Shown one piece after another: positions 12,210 through 24,397 of a stretch of DNA of 64,000 nucleotides (position 1 is its first letter; each line of letters opens with the position of its first letter). Both the position numbers and the translations under genes were made by a program. The stretch spans positions 1 through 64,000 of the forward strand of contig WSUB01000157.1 in NCBI GenBank assembly GCA_019633425.1. The letters are read 5' to 3'. Below the pieces are notes generated by a model that had not been told where the DNA came from, did not search any database, and saw only the letters and a list, made by a program, of their open reading frames with translations. This DNA comes from Tulasnella sp. 424. Taxonomy: Eukaryota > Basidiomycota > Agaricomycetes > Cantharellales > Tulasnellaceae.

Positions 12210-14048
12210 TGCAGATCTGATCGAAAGCAGGCTATTTAGTTGTAACTACCGAGGTTCGAAAGGATCTGGGAAAATTGACTTGTGAGATGGGCAAAGTGCA
12301 ACTGGGTTCTGGCCGTCAAGCGAGCGACGCCGCGAGAGCTGGCATGAGTTTTCGAGTGCAACTAACACCGCGCCTCGAGTCATAGTACGCTACATCGCCT
12401 CCGAGGGGTAGTTATGCCAGAACCAACGAGCCTGAGGTTGATGCTGGGGGCCGAAGTTGACATCAGGCTACCCTCTCATTAATCCCATACCCAACAGCCA
12501 GCCGCAGAGAAGCGCCCGTGCGTCATAGGACCCGTTTCAACCTGGAAAATGATGATAAGCGGGAGGTGTGGTTTCAATTTCAGTGCGTGTCGAGTGGAAT
12601 GGAATCATCGAAATGGAAACAGGGACAGCGATCGGCGCGCGGGAAAAGTGGAGTTTGATCTGAGTTGAGGTCCAGATTGGGACAGCTCTATTCTCCAAGG
12701 TCCGGGAGGCTTGAAGACACGATGCCTGGCGTTCTCATGTCCTCTCACCCCTCTCTCTCTCTCTCTTGATTGAATAGCCGCTGCTCCCGGAAGTGGAAAG
12801 AGGGCTCCGCCGAGGGGCCAACCCCGCAACTCTTGACGCCGAAGCTATGGAAGGGCCGCGCTATCGATCTCCCAAGTGAGTCCACCTACCTACTGTCAAA
12901 GTGCACCCTTTCTGGACGGGACCAACATGAGAGGGCCTCGCCTATCTGAAGTTCAACAGAGGAAACTCTTCCAGGCAGCTGGGTTCAACATGGAGGCCAG
13001 GACTGAACCTCTGATGCAGCGGGGTCGGGAAGGGTATTGTCAAGTATGAAAGCTTGACCTGAAAGCAGAATTGGTTCAGGAGGCATTCAGAAGTCGTTGG
13101 GGAAGCACTAAAGCAATATTCGTGGCACTTTCTCTTGTGACAGTGTATGAATTTTCAATCGACCTATGAGATTTCACAAGTGGAAAAAATTGGCTTTGGT
13201 TTCTCTTGAATATATGGCTTGACATCTGGCTGTTGAGTATACACAAAGGGCTGTAGATGAAACATCAATAATACACCACACCAACCTGGACTGGGAGAAG
13301 GTCCATACCGTTACAAGGACCGCCTAGCTGCATTGATATTTGGCATGCGAGATGTGGCTCACGGAACCTGGGTGCCCTCGACTCGAGGAGGGCTTCGATT
13401 TTGGTGTTCCACCAGGACACCACTACCCACACTCACGGTCGCTGATAAGGCGGTGGCATGGTGCTAGACGACGCTCGCTACAGTCATTATATTTCTGAAA
13501 CGTCTGTCTCACGATGCGATAGCGCTCCAGTCTGATGCGTGGACTACGCGGATGGTTGGAGCCCCTTTGGAAAGAGCTCGGAAGACAGCTCGAAGATACA
13601 ACATGGAATTTGAGCAGCCCTTTTCCGAATGCCCATTCACTATTTCCAAATCTTGTCTCAGGCGAAGCTCCCATACTTATTCCGTGGCTGATTCTTGCGA
13701 GACTCTCTTCTTTCTGCTAGCAACTCGTTACATCCCACCAGCTGCTGAGCGCTTGCTTTGCATAATGCGGCCGCATATCTCAAGAATAAACGCTCATGAT
13801 CAATTTACAGACGTCTATGTGCGTTAAGTGGTCATTGGAACGTTAGTGAGCGCTGTACGAGAGCATTTGGCGATCGACTTTAGAGGCGCCTTCCTCTCGC
13901 CAGGCTCGAATATAAAATCTAAGCACCAGATTTGACTATGGAGAGCAGGAGCATCATCTCCCTCTCTCAGCAATTACCCAGCTCAAACTATCCTTTCCTT
14001 AGGCAATCGTCGAGGAGATATCCCTAGGAGTTTTACGAATACATTCCG

Positions 14049-14474
14049 ATGACACACATGAAAGGTAGGATTCACGCTGCTTCATTTGAAAACTGGTTGT
14101 ACTGAATCCATCTTCCTTAGAATACGTCAGCATTTTACACAACTTGAGACAGAGGAATTTAGTCCATTATGTCGAACGAACGGAGGAGACCACCGGGCCG
14201 GACCGTACAGATTTTTGGGAAAGTTGGTTTCACGGTACGAAACCCCCCCAGATGTCCAGGAGCCGTTGCTAATTGGCGTTTAATCATGGATATAGTCACA
14301 CAGCTTCTCGATCCTGCTCTAGATCCTGTCTCTCAAAACCAATCCTACTGGCACAGCGCAAAGACGAGAGTGGAGGCAAGAAATGAAGCAGCGAGACAGG
14401 TCCTCTACGCCATCCACTATTATGAAAGAGGGCAAGTTGATATGCCCCGAGCTGGATTCCCAATCTACGGTTAA
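14049..14474 (+). CDS. dsRBM-like small protein, copy B
   Basis: Exons 14049-14064 (MTHMK plus one base), 14121-14234 and 14296-14474; 102 residues, no interruption. It is the duplicate of copy A. Its start exon is 9 nt longer because of a change around the original ATG. Helix 1 is EYVSILHNLRQ, followed by WESWFHG; helix 2 region is WHSAKTRVEARNEAARQVLY, then the YAIHYYERG end shared with copy A. Frame and splice signals are kept although the flanking noncoding DNA has diverged, which argues for a working gene. Confidence 0.72.
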
Positions 14475-15430
14475 TGCCGACGAACAATCAATGGTTTGAA
14501 CAAAGCTTTAGTGTTTAGGTTCTCGATAGCAACGCATTTCACCTGTCTTTGTAGAACATATACCCTAACCTTAGCCAGGTAGTTGTGCGGCCAATGATAT
14601 ACAGTCTACGTGATAAAGACATAGCTAACAGTCTGTCGGTCCAACTGGTTGGAAAGGTGGCTCAGTTATTTGGACTCACATGCACGGATGTTCGCTCGTA
14701 CACGGAGGCTAGCCACGATAAAGTCTTGAGTCAGAGCATGACGACAGTAATCGGAGCAAGCTTTGGTAAGAGCGTTATAGATATACCGTCGACGTGGATA
14801 TGTTTCCCGACCCGGGAGATATACTCGCGGGCCGATCACTCGGAGGAGTGGGAAGGCCCACTGGTTGGCACGGTCCTAAAGACAAGCCACGAAACGACCG
14901 TAGGGTGGCCTTTTTCCCTTCCTGACAAGTTCGATGAGGTCTGCTCTCGAGCTCATATGGAATAGAATCCGTTTCTGTCATGTTATGGGCTAAGGAGATA
15001 TCCCATTTTGAACTCAGGGATGGACCAAATTGAGACGGGTGCGCCCGTAGTCTCCGTTACAGACTGATAACAACTTAGGGGGGAGGTGTGCGTTGTTATC
15101 TTGCGCCAGAGACTCATGGGTCCAAAAAAATCTCCGGAATCCGGGATAGTAGATATTATGTCTCCGTTTCTCGCTCAGTCCTACAGAGAGAAAACGCGAG
15201 CTCACATCCTATCGAATTTGAAACTAGGATCTCTCGAGATTGGCTTTTTTGTGCAGCTCAGCCAAAATTGACCTCGATAATGCTGGCTTGCTCACACTGA
15301 GCGTAATAAATGGTAGAAATCAGGCTGTCCCGGCTTCCTTGCATATTACTCTTTGGCAGGACGTATTCAAATTTAATTTAGGGGTCAGAGTTTCTGAGCG
15401 GCCCGTCTTTTCCCTTTTCCAACCCAGGCG
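14475..15430. other. Intergenic, no gene seen
   Basis: To 14896 it is the end of duplication unit 2. The rest up to the small gene at 15431 shows no frame with conserved structure and no recognisable repeat. Confidence 0.5.
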
Positions 15431-15882
15431 TTAATGCCTTGGATTTGCTTTCGTGTACGCGCTCTGTAGTTGTGTTTACGATTGTAGTGGTAATAGGAGT
15501 GGAAGAATGTAATGTCACTCACGTCGTATGCAGCCCACTTTTTATCCAACGCCTTCTCGCAATCGCTCAGTTTTTGGCGCATCTTGCTAGCTTCCGGATT
15601 CAGCTCATATTTGGCAAGAAGAGTTCGAGCATCATCAAGTGCTCTAGTCATAGATGTGCTCTGAGATACAGCTACGTATACGATGTCTTAATGAAACTGA
15701 GCGTACTTTGTAAGCTCTGCCTCCACTTGACCTAGGAGTGCTTTACAAGCGGGATTGCTGTAAAAGTCGCCTAGAGCATAGGTATAATTGCTTCGATTTT
15801 CATCTCTCACCCCCACAACGACTTTGAGGTGCGACGCCGCGTCTTGGGCAGTTTTGTACCGGATCCTTTTCGGAATATCCAT
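15431..15882 (-). CDS. Small unknown protein, 114 aa
   Basis: Exons 15707-15882, 15523-15658 and 15431-15463, with introns of 48 and 58 bp; phases agree. It starts MDIPKRIRYKTAQDAASHL and ends AYTKANPRH. Predicted mostly helical, with Ala/Lys/Glu-rich segments such as ALDDARTLLAKYELN. No signal peptide or membrane segment is visible, and I do not recognise a family. A TATA-like box lies about 100 bp upstream of the ATG. The first intron uses an acceptor at ctcagag; the nearer cag would bring in a stop. No copy occurs elsewhere in the window. Confidence 0.6.
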
Positions 15883-15981
15883 AGGGAACAGCTGGGCAGT
15901 GGATTTGATAGTTGATAAAGATAATGATGAGTGCGGATCAAGAGAGGGGATAGAGTGCCCGTGCCATTCACGAGGAGCTCA

Positions 15982-15989
15982 TTTATATA
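15982..15989 (-). promoter_or_regulatory. TATA-like box (TATATAAA) of the gene at 15431-15882
   Basis: On the minus strand the sequence reads TATATAAA, about 100 bp upstream of the ATG at 15882 and at a usual distance for a fungal promoter. Confidence 0.45.
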
Positions 15990-16117
15990 CCTCGGTGAAA
16001 CTTGTGCTTGCGCCTCTCGGGGAATCTACGAGTAAAAGACTTGTCCCAACGTTGCACAGCAACCAAAAAGGGAAGGAAGTGTATGTGTAGGGGATCTGAC
16101 GCATAGCATGCACGCTC

Positions 16118-16283
16118 ATAAAGGGAAGTACCCTGACTCTTCCTCGCGTGGCAGTGAAACGGAAGATAATGTTTATACCGGCTTAAAATCACGTGCAAGT
16201 CATCCGAGCTCCCTTGGCCAGCCAATGTCTAAATTTCATTCTAAGGTAGGTTCAAGGCGACAACCGTATAAAGGGAAGTACCC
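16118..16283. repeat. 16-bp direct repeat (ataaagggaagtaccc)
   Basis: Identical 16-mers at 16118-16133 and 16268-16283, both in the short space downstream of the DAHP synthase stop. Significance unknown. Confidence 0.7.
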
Positions 16284-16296
16284 GGGGATTCAACAA

Positions 16297-18030
<1,734 letters not shown>

Positions 18031-19099
18031 TATTGAAGTTATTCTAGTAGTGAGGAGAATAGCTGTATTGGTCTAGAAGAAGGAAAGATGAAATCTAGCT
18101 GAAGAGGGTGCAGAACCAGGCTAACCTCCAAGGTGATCGACTCTTATATCCCACTCAAGATGCATGGTGGGAGGAATGCCCTCGTAAGCAAAGACCCAAG
18201 ATGAGCTCAAGCGAGGGCATGCGGATAAGCCTGGGAGTCGAAAAGATACTCGGGGGTATCCTGTTGAAGGAATGCGGAGAAGGTCGAAGGTCGAAGCAAG
18301 AGAGGTTAGCTCATGTCTCAATTAGGAATAAAGTTGGCGACATTACATCGCTTCGTCAATTTCTCTTCTCGTTAGCGGCATGTAACCGTAGTTGAACTCA
18401 GGGTGAAGTGGACCTGGACGTGGTATGCGCGTCTCTCCGGACGCTTCTCTGTCCAAAGCACGTGCTATTGCTGCCGCCAAACTGTCATTGGATTGAACGT
18501 GTGCTGGGGCCACCAGTCACGGAAAGCCTCTCTCGAGTCCAGGCTCGACCTCCGCGGTGTCCGACTTCCAACCTTGGGGAGAGGTCCATTTGGAGTTCAA
18601 TTTCTTCAGATATAACCTAAAGTCAAAGCTGGAGATGTGAATTTGTGTTAGATAATAGACGGGTAAGAATTGGACGGACATTACCTTCACGATTTTTTGG
18701 ACTTTGGATCAAAGGCAGAACGACCAGGAACCCAGTTAATTCGGAGGCACCATCCCCAAAGCTTGCTACACCGCTACCAGATACCCCATTTCTCAAGTCT
18801 AAGACAGCGGTTGAGCTGATTCTCCATGAGATAGTTCCAGAAAACGACATAGGAACGGTGTAGGCCTCGGACCCCGAGAACCGGGTGGAGTAACAACACT
18901 AAGATGAGCGCGGACCTTCGTACTGGCGAAACACCTAGGGCTTAGATTCATGTATGTGTCGTACTCCAGATCTCTGTTCGATTACCACTGCACTAGAGAC
19001 ATCAATGTAGTGTGGGGGTGGGAAGGTAGTACGTTATGCGCTGCCTGAGAAAATCGAATTTGTGGCTTGTCCGCGGAGTGGCTGACTCGCCCCGGTGCA
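18031..19099. other. Intergenic, with a diverged repeat shared with 29150-29380
   Basis: The stretch around 18760-18990 (gagcgcggaccttcgtactgg, then atgtatgtgtcgtactccag) recurs at about 29155-29375. No supported gene. Confidence 0.6.
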
Positions 19100-19489
19100 C
19101 TCGGGCCATACACCCAGCCTTTCTCACTACAGCTTTCAGATAGGAGTACAAAGTTGTCCTTTCTGTGTTGGCTCAAAATATTATAAAGGATGTGAACCTA
19201 ACCCCCTCGGTTCGAAACTCCGACCGAAATTTTTGGCTTTGTCAGCTGACCCCTTTGGGTACCTTTCACGTGACTGGAAGACAAACCGAGGCCATTCAAC
19301 TGGCTTGTCTCAGTCGTCTTGGTTCCCGCGCATTATCACAATGTACTTAGATTAAAAATAAATATATTGTGTTCTATTTAAAAACTAGTAGACAAGTCCT
19401 CTACCCCGCTGCTCGATCAGTAGGAGCGCGGTGGAGATTACAGTTAGGCGGGGTCCTACCCTCAGGGTTTAGTTTACTGAGAGCTCGGT

Positions 19490-19843
19490 TCAGACTAAAT
19501 TTGCACCGGCCGGCGAAGCTGTGCATTTTGAGCCCGACGCATCAGCCGGACACCTCCGGGAGATGCTGGGGGCGGTGGAGGCCGGGTGTTGGTCGCGCTG
19601 TTCACTGCTGTAGCCAGCAAGCGGCGAGAGCGGTGGCAGCGAGGTGGTTTCGGCGTCGCTGGCGTTGTCTTTGCCGCTGTCTTTGCCGTTTGTCACCGTC
19701 GCCGCGGTCCTCGTTGGCAGTGGTGGTTCGATCAGCGGTGAGGAGAGAGGAGGAGGAAGCGGACGTGCCAACTGTGACTCTCTGGAGTGCATTCGGGCGG
19801 AGTTTCGAACCGATCCGAGGGGCGGGTTTGGATTCGCTGCCAC
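19490..19843 (-). CDS. Doubtful Ser/Pro/Ala-rich open frame, duplicated at 23158-23557
   Basis: The same frame is open in both copies, and the length difference between them (TAATVTNGK against TAATTMTATAATNDK) is a multiple of three, as expected for coding DNA. Shared core: PLIEPP, DSGKDNA, AETTSLPPLSPLAGYSSEQ. No ATG with a convincing context, no domain and no clear introns were found. It could be part of an exon of an unmodelled gene, or noncoding GC-rich DNA. Confidence 0.25.
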   Translation of the reverse strand: MAANPNPPLGSVRNSARMHSRESQLARPLPPPLSSPLIEPPLPTRTAATVTNGKDSGKDNASDAETTSLPPLSPLAGYSSEQRDQHPASTAPSISRRCPADASGSKCTASPAGANLV

Positions 19844-20271
19844 TCGCTGCCACAGTAAACGTAGCTCAAAACGAAGACGAGACCTTCCACGAAGCGATTA
19901 GTGAGTTTCCTATGGAAGGATACGTTATCCTCGTTTACCAGCGATTTTTGAACCGTCATTGGGTCTCTCGGACTAATACCCAGACGTTGGAAGTACCTCC
20001 GACGGAGCCTAAAAATATCCTTGGGAGAGCTAGAGATATCTATCGTTTGCCGTTGACTTACTCTTTCATTTCATCACTTATATTGGCTAAACATCATTAC
20101 GCGTATTTGGTCCCGCTCGTTCACGGCGTGACACTCGGTAATATTAACAATGCATGGATACATTCAATGAGGCAGCCCCGGCCATTGATAGACTATAGTA
20201 CGTACTATTCTAAGACAGTTCTAACCCCCAGAAGACTCTTCGATATATAAATTTGAAGAGTTAACACCTAA

Positions 20272-20875
20272 CTAAGTCTCCACCGCGAGCTGCAGAGCAG
20301 CCGGAGAGCGAACGTCACGGTCGTCTGGGCCCTCTTCGTGGTATCCAATGGCACGTAAGATACTCCTCGCGACCACTGTTCGAGCACCCTTCCTGGTGTC
20401 TGCCTCATGCCAAAAGATTTGTGGGGTTCCAGGATCTTGGAGAGGTGGTGAAACCTGATTGACTACGAAGAGTATACAATTGAATTCAGTCAGGTACTCT
20501 AGTCCTGTACTCATTACGATACTTACGCTGAATCCAACACCTCCAGAGAGGAGCATTATTAGGTCCCTGGGTTGTGATTTCCTCTTCAAAAGCAACAACC
20601 TGTGCCTGCTGTAGACAATGTAGGATGCTAACGTATGCTGCAGCTAGCAATGTCAGGAAGGGACGTATTGGCGGGAAATTTTTCTCACCTGCGGNNNNNN
20701 NNNNNNNNNNNNNNNNNNNNNNNNNNNNNNNNNNNNNNNNNNNNNNNNNNNNNNNNNNNNNNNNNNNNNNNNNNNNNNNNNNNNNNNNNNNNNNATGTAG
20801 GATGCTAACGTATGCTGCAGCTAGCAATGTCAGGAAGGGACGTATTGGCGGGAAATTTTTCTCACCTGCGGCCAT
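20272..20875 (-). CDS. dsRBM-like small protein, copy C (start exon and exon 2 on opposite sides of the scaffold gap)
   Basis: Start exon 20866-20875 (ATGGCCGCAG), exon 2 20527-20637, exon 3 20272-20462; 103 aa. Helix 1 AYVSILHCLQQ, then EEEITTQGP and LWRCWIQ; helix 2 region FWHEADTRKGARTVVARSIL. The 100-N gap falls in intron 1. The 77 bp on each side of it are identical, so the gap is probably an unmerged overlap; removing one copy gives a normal intron about 50 bp long as in copy D. The frame is open throughout. Confidence 0.7.
20695..20794. other. Scaffold gap (100 N) with identical 77-bp flanks
   Basis: Bases 20618-20694 and 20795-20871 are identical. A round 100-N gap between overlapping contig ends is an assembly mark, not a biological repeat. 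Confidence 0.95.
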
Positions 20876-20984
20876 TCCAGTAAATTGATTACTACTCAGG
20901 GCTTTGAAAGGGTGAAGTTTTGCTAGAGTGGTGGAGTATTCAATAAGTAGTAGAGGCCCTATACCGGAACCCCAGCTCGGTTTT

Positions 20985-21115
20985 CCCTGAACCCGTTATG
21001 TCAGGGTGATCGGTCTGACCAGCAGGAATAAAAATGTCGCTAAGCGCCCATCGGCTTTATCTTCCTATCCCCGCTTCCGCTTCCGCTTGCCGTTTTTCGG
21101 ACCTGCACGTCCACC
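20985..21115. repeat. Inverted copy of the right end of the TIR element
   Basis: Starting at ttccctgaacccgttatg, this matches in reverse complement the right end of the element at 21704-23025 (about 22905-23025). It is probably a truncated relative of that element. Confidence 0.65.
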
Positions 21116-21811
21116 TTCTTCCTCCTTCCCTCGACTCTCAGATCCAGGGAATCAGCGGCTCATGCACGCGGTCCTCAAGAACTGGTTTTCCTTCATTTTC
21201 ACTTTTGACTTTAGGCGTCCTCAAACCGCCATTCCGTTTACAGCAGTTTGCAAAAATGATGAGACTACATGACATCTTAAAAAGAGGAATAAAGAGAAAT
21301 GACAAAAAGTGGGGTCGATGATTTTGGGGTTGTGGCGATGTTTACATTTGTCCACACGTTCGACTGATAGGAGTACAGCTGATCCGTCATGACAGTCGCC
21401 CTTTCTGTGTTGGCTCAAAATATTAATAAAGGATACTGAACCTAACCCCCTCGGTTCGAAACTCCGACCGAAATCTGTCAGCTGACCCCTTTGGGGTGAT
21501 AAAGGTCCCTTTCGCGTGACCAGAACCGTACCCGGTCAACAAAAAGAGACAAAGGTGTGCGACCGTATTGTCACACCAGATCACAACGCGCAAAGCGAGG
21601 CCATTCAACTGGCTTGTCTCAGTCGTCTTGGTTCCCGCGCATCATCACAATGTATTTAGATTAAGAATAAATATATGGGTACGTCCACGCCTTCAGCGCG
21701 GGATTCCCAGAACCCAATGCTTACAGTCATTTTGCCCATAGATCAGCTTCATGTCATGACATATCTATTATGTGGTGGCGGAATTAATGGTTGCTAAAGG
21801 AGAAAAGGGAA

Positions 21812-22267
21812 TCATTTGGGATGTAGACAGTGGCATTGGATAATAACGTGATGGTTAATGTTGTGCCTATCGACATTGTGTGCAATAAACAGAGTCCGAA
21901 GACTCTCCTTTGTGGGAAGATGGAGAGGCAAGTCGTGGAGCTTGACAGTACCTGAAGGATCAACTGTGACAGACAAAGATCCCCAAGTGGTAGATGAGAA
22001 GTTAGCGCTCTTGGAAGATTTAAGCAGAGACTTGGATTTGGGCAAGGCTTTGACTTTAGAGTGCAGAGCCTTGCCAGATCTGGAAGAGACACGGACAGAG
22101 GCCGAAGCAGAGGAAGGTATGGAAGTGCCATGTAAGGGAGCAGCAGGAGCACCAGTGGAAGGAGAAACATTGGTTGGAACCAAAGGCGACACGCGAACAG
22201 CACGGATGGCAGAGAACCAGGGAACGCGATAAGCACCGTCAACGGAGTCTAGAACCGAGAAAGACAT
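21812..22267 (-). CDS. Unknown Ser-rich protein inside the TIR-bounded insertion
   Basis: Open frame of 151 codons from ATG at 22267. It starts MSFSVLDSVDGAYRVPWFSA, is Ser/Pro/Lys-rich in the middle (KALPKSKSLLKSS) and ends HCLHPK. It is single copy here, with no domain I recognise. It may be element cargo or a spurious frame; an intron after about codon 106 (donor gtactg) is possible. Confidence 0.35.
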   Translation of the reverse strand: MSFSVLDSVDGAYRVPWFSAIRAVRVSPLVPTNVSPSTGAPAAPLHGTSIPSSASASVRVSSRSGKALHSKVKALPKSKSLLKSSKSANFSSTTWGSLSVTVDPSGTVKLHDLPLHLPTKESLRTLFIAHNVDRHNINHHVIIQCHCLHPK

Positions 22268-22639
22268 AAGAAACTAAAACACAAGAAGAAAGGGAAGTAC
22301 ACTAGATTTATTATGCACGAGCAGACTGCCAAAGGATGTCAAAGGGTTGAGGCCCCCGAGTACCTTGCTTACAACCACTGGCAGCAACTATTGGAAAAGA
22401 GAGGAAAACAAGTCGGTGAAAGTAATTGGGAGGGGAGCATTGCACCTCATATCGAAAGTTAAAACATCCCATGTCTCGAATCTGTGAGAAGTCGGAAGGT
22501 AAAGTTGCTGGGGATGGGAGGATGACATGTCGGTTGAACGAGAAAACAGGTCTCCAAACATCCTCCAGCTATATCGTACTGCCCAACCCCCCCTCCCGGG
22601 CCAAATCCTACTCGACCTCCGCAGACAGGCTATGGAGAC

Positions 22640-23002
22640 TCAAGAGAATTTCTGAGTAGAATAGAGTGAAGAAGAGTCGGGTAGAAAGGAAAGCACGGAG
22701 TGCATCTGTAGGGGGAGTTGGTCCTCCCGCATGGACCGGTGACGGCGGACGGGAATCACAGCTGGCGCCGCAGCGGAAGATTTGACCGCAACTCGTGTTA
22801 TGGCGGCATTGGGCGACCTCGCCACAACTTGCATCGCAGCCGGAGGAGAGAGAGGTAATGGTGATGTTAAGGGGGAAGCCATCGGAGTGGTGGTTGTGCC
22901 GGTCCGAGGGGAACGCGAAATGGGGAAGCGGAAGCGGAAATAAGATGATGAAGCCGATGGGCGCTTCGTGACACTTTTATTCCTGCTGGTAAGACCCATC
23001 AC
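22640..23002 (-). CDS. Doubtful Ser/Pro-rich open frame at the right end of the TIR element
   Basis: 120 codons from the minus-strand ATG at 23002. Its beginning (GLTSRNKSVTKRPSASSSY) is also readable in the related fragment at 21006 (GLTSRNKNVAKRPSALSSY). The end is low complexity. It could be part of the element's own gene; no function can be assigned. Confidence 0.25.
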   Translation of the reverse strand: MMGLTSRNKSVTKRPSASSSYFRFRFPISRSPRTGTTTTPMASPLTSPLPLSPPAAMQVVARSPNAAITRVAVKSSAAAPAVIPVRRHRSMREDQLPLQMHSVLSFLPDSSSLYSTQKFS

Positions 23003-23976
23003 CCTGACATAACGGGTTCTGGGAATATTGTGTTCTATTTAAAAACTATCTAGACAAGTCGTCTACCCCGCTGCTCGATCAGTAGGAGCGCGGTGGAGGT
23101 TACAGTTAGGCGGGGTCCTACCCTCAGGGTTTAGTTTACGGACAGCTCGGTTCGGACTCAATTTGTACCGGCCGGCGAAGCTGTGCATTTTGAGCCCGAC
23201 GCATCAGCCGGACACCGGCCTCTGGGAGACGCTGGGGGCGATGGAGGCCGGGTGTTGGTCGCGCTGTTCGCTGCTGTAGCCAGCAAGCGGCGAGAGCGGT
23301 GGCAGCGAGGTGGTTTCGGCGTCGCCAGCGTTGTCTTTGCCGCTGTCTTTGTCATTTGTCGCCGCCGTTGCCGTCATCGTCGTCGCCGCGGTTCTCGTTG
23401 GCACTGGTGGTTCGATCAGCGGTGGGGAGAGAGGAGGAGGAAGCGGACGTGCCGAGTGTGACATCTTACACTCTCGGGAGTGCTGACAAAGCGGGGTGAA
23501 TTCGGGCGGAGTTTCGAACCGATCCGCGGGTTCGGATTCGCTGCCACTCGCTGCCACAGTAAACGTAGCTCAAAACGAAGACGAGACCTTCCACGAAACG
23601 ATTAGTGAGTTTCCTATGGAAAGATATGCTATCCCCGTTTACCAGCGATTTTTGAACCGTCATTGGGTCTCTCGGACTAATAACCAAGACGTTGGAAGTA
23701 CCTCCGACGGAGCCTCAAAATATCCTTAGGAGAGCGAGAAACATCTATCATTCGCCAGTGAGTTACTTTTTCATCTCATCACTTATCTTGGCTAAACATC
23801 CTTAAGCTTATTGGGTCCCGCTCGTTCACGTCGTGACACTCGGTAATATTAACAATGTATGGATACATTCAATGAGGTAGCCCCGGCCGTTGATAGACTA
23901 TAGCACGTACTATTCTAAGACAGTTCTAACCCCCAGAAGACTCTTCGATATATAAATTTGAAGAGTTAACACCTAA

Positions 23977-24397
23977 TTAAGCCTCCACCGCGAGCCCCAG
24001 AGCAGCCTGAGAGCGAACGTCGTCTGGACCCCCTTCGTGGTATCCAATGGCACGTAAGATATTCCTCGCGACCACTGTTCGAGCACCCTTCCTGGTGTCT
24101 GCCTCATGCCAAAAGATTTGTGGGGTTCCGGGATCTTGGAGAGGTGGCGAAACCTGATTGACTACGAAGAGTATACAATTGAATTAAGTCAGGCATTCTA
24201 GTCCTGGGCTCGTTATGATACTTACGCTCAATCCAACACCTCCAGAGGAGAGCATTATGAGGTCCCTGGGTTGTGATTTCCTCTTTAAAAGCAACAACTT
24301 GTGCCTGCTGTAGATTATGTAGGATGCTAACGTATGCTGCAGCTAGCAATGTCAGGAAGGGACGTATTGGCGGGAAATTTTTCTCACCTGCGGCCAT
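23977..24397 (-). CDS. dsRBM-like small protein, copy D
   Basis: Exons 24388-24397 (ATGGCCGCAG), 24226-24336 and 23977-24161; 101 aa with no interruption. Nearly identical to copy C: helix 1 AYVSILHNLQQ, middle KEEITTQGPHNALLWRCWIE, helix 2 FWHEADTRKGARTVVARNIL, then RAIGYHEGG. Relative to copy C it lacks six nt in the tail, in frame. Its 5' flank shares a conserved block with the other minus-strand copies. Confidence 0.75.

Larger units (their letters stand above)
11971..14896. repeat. Tandem duplication, unit 2 (2.9 kb)
   Basis: Direct copy of 9162-11970 with scattered substitutions and small indels. It ends at 14896, where the sequence agacaagccacgaaacg matches the unit 1 end at 11970. 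It carries the ubiquitin-fold exon fragment, a (CT)n run at about 12750-12768 and dsRBM-like gene B. Confidence 0.88.
19100..20875. repeat. Segmental duplicate, copy 1 (partner 21370-24397)
   Basis: Matches 21370-21675 plus 23026-24397; the partner is split by a 1.35-kb insertion. Contents in order: a 19.1-19.35 kb block, a Pro/Ser-rich open frame on the minus strand, noncoding DNA, and a dsRBM-like gene. A 293-codon plus-strand frame at 19369-20250 starts with GTG and is broken in the partner copy, so I do not call it a gene. Confidence 0.85.
21704..23025. mobile_element. Putative 1.3-kb TIR-bounded insertion
   Basis: Begins ttcccagaaccc at 21704-21715 and ends with its reverse complement gggttctgggaa at 23014-23025. 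It interrupts a segmental duplicate that is continuous at about 19360 in the partner copy. A further 28 bp (21676-21703) are also absent from the partner. No transposase was recognised, so it may be a non-autonomous DNA element or a gene-bearing insertion. Target-site duplication is unclear because the flank is AT-rich. Confidence 0.5.
21370..24397. repeat. Segmental duplicate, copy 2 (partner 19100-20875)
   Basis: The partner's sequence resumes directly after the insertion at 23026 (tattgtgttctatttaaaaact) and continues through dsRBM-like copy D. The plus-strand long frame of the partner is frame-broken here. Confidence 0.85.

Noticed and set aside
19369..20250. 293-codon open frame on the plus strand
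   Set aside because: It starts with GTG, has no domain, and its duplicate at 23.03-23.95 kb is frame-broken.
20618..20871. 77-bp direct repeat around the N run as a biological repeat
   Set aside because: Identity, gap size of exactly 100 and comparison with copy D point to an assembly artefact.
19200..21480. tRNA-like B-box (ggttcgaaactccgacc) at 19209 and 21453
   Set aside because: No matching acceptor stem or cloverleaf could be built around it; it belongs to the segmental repeat.
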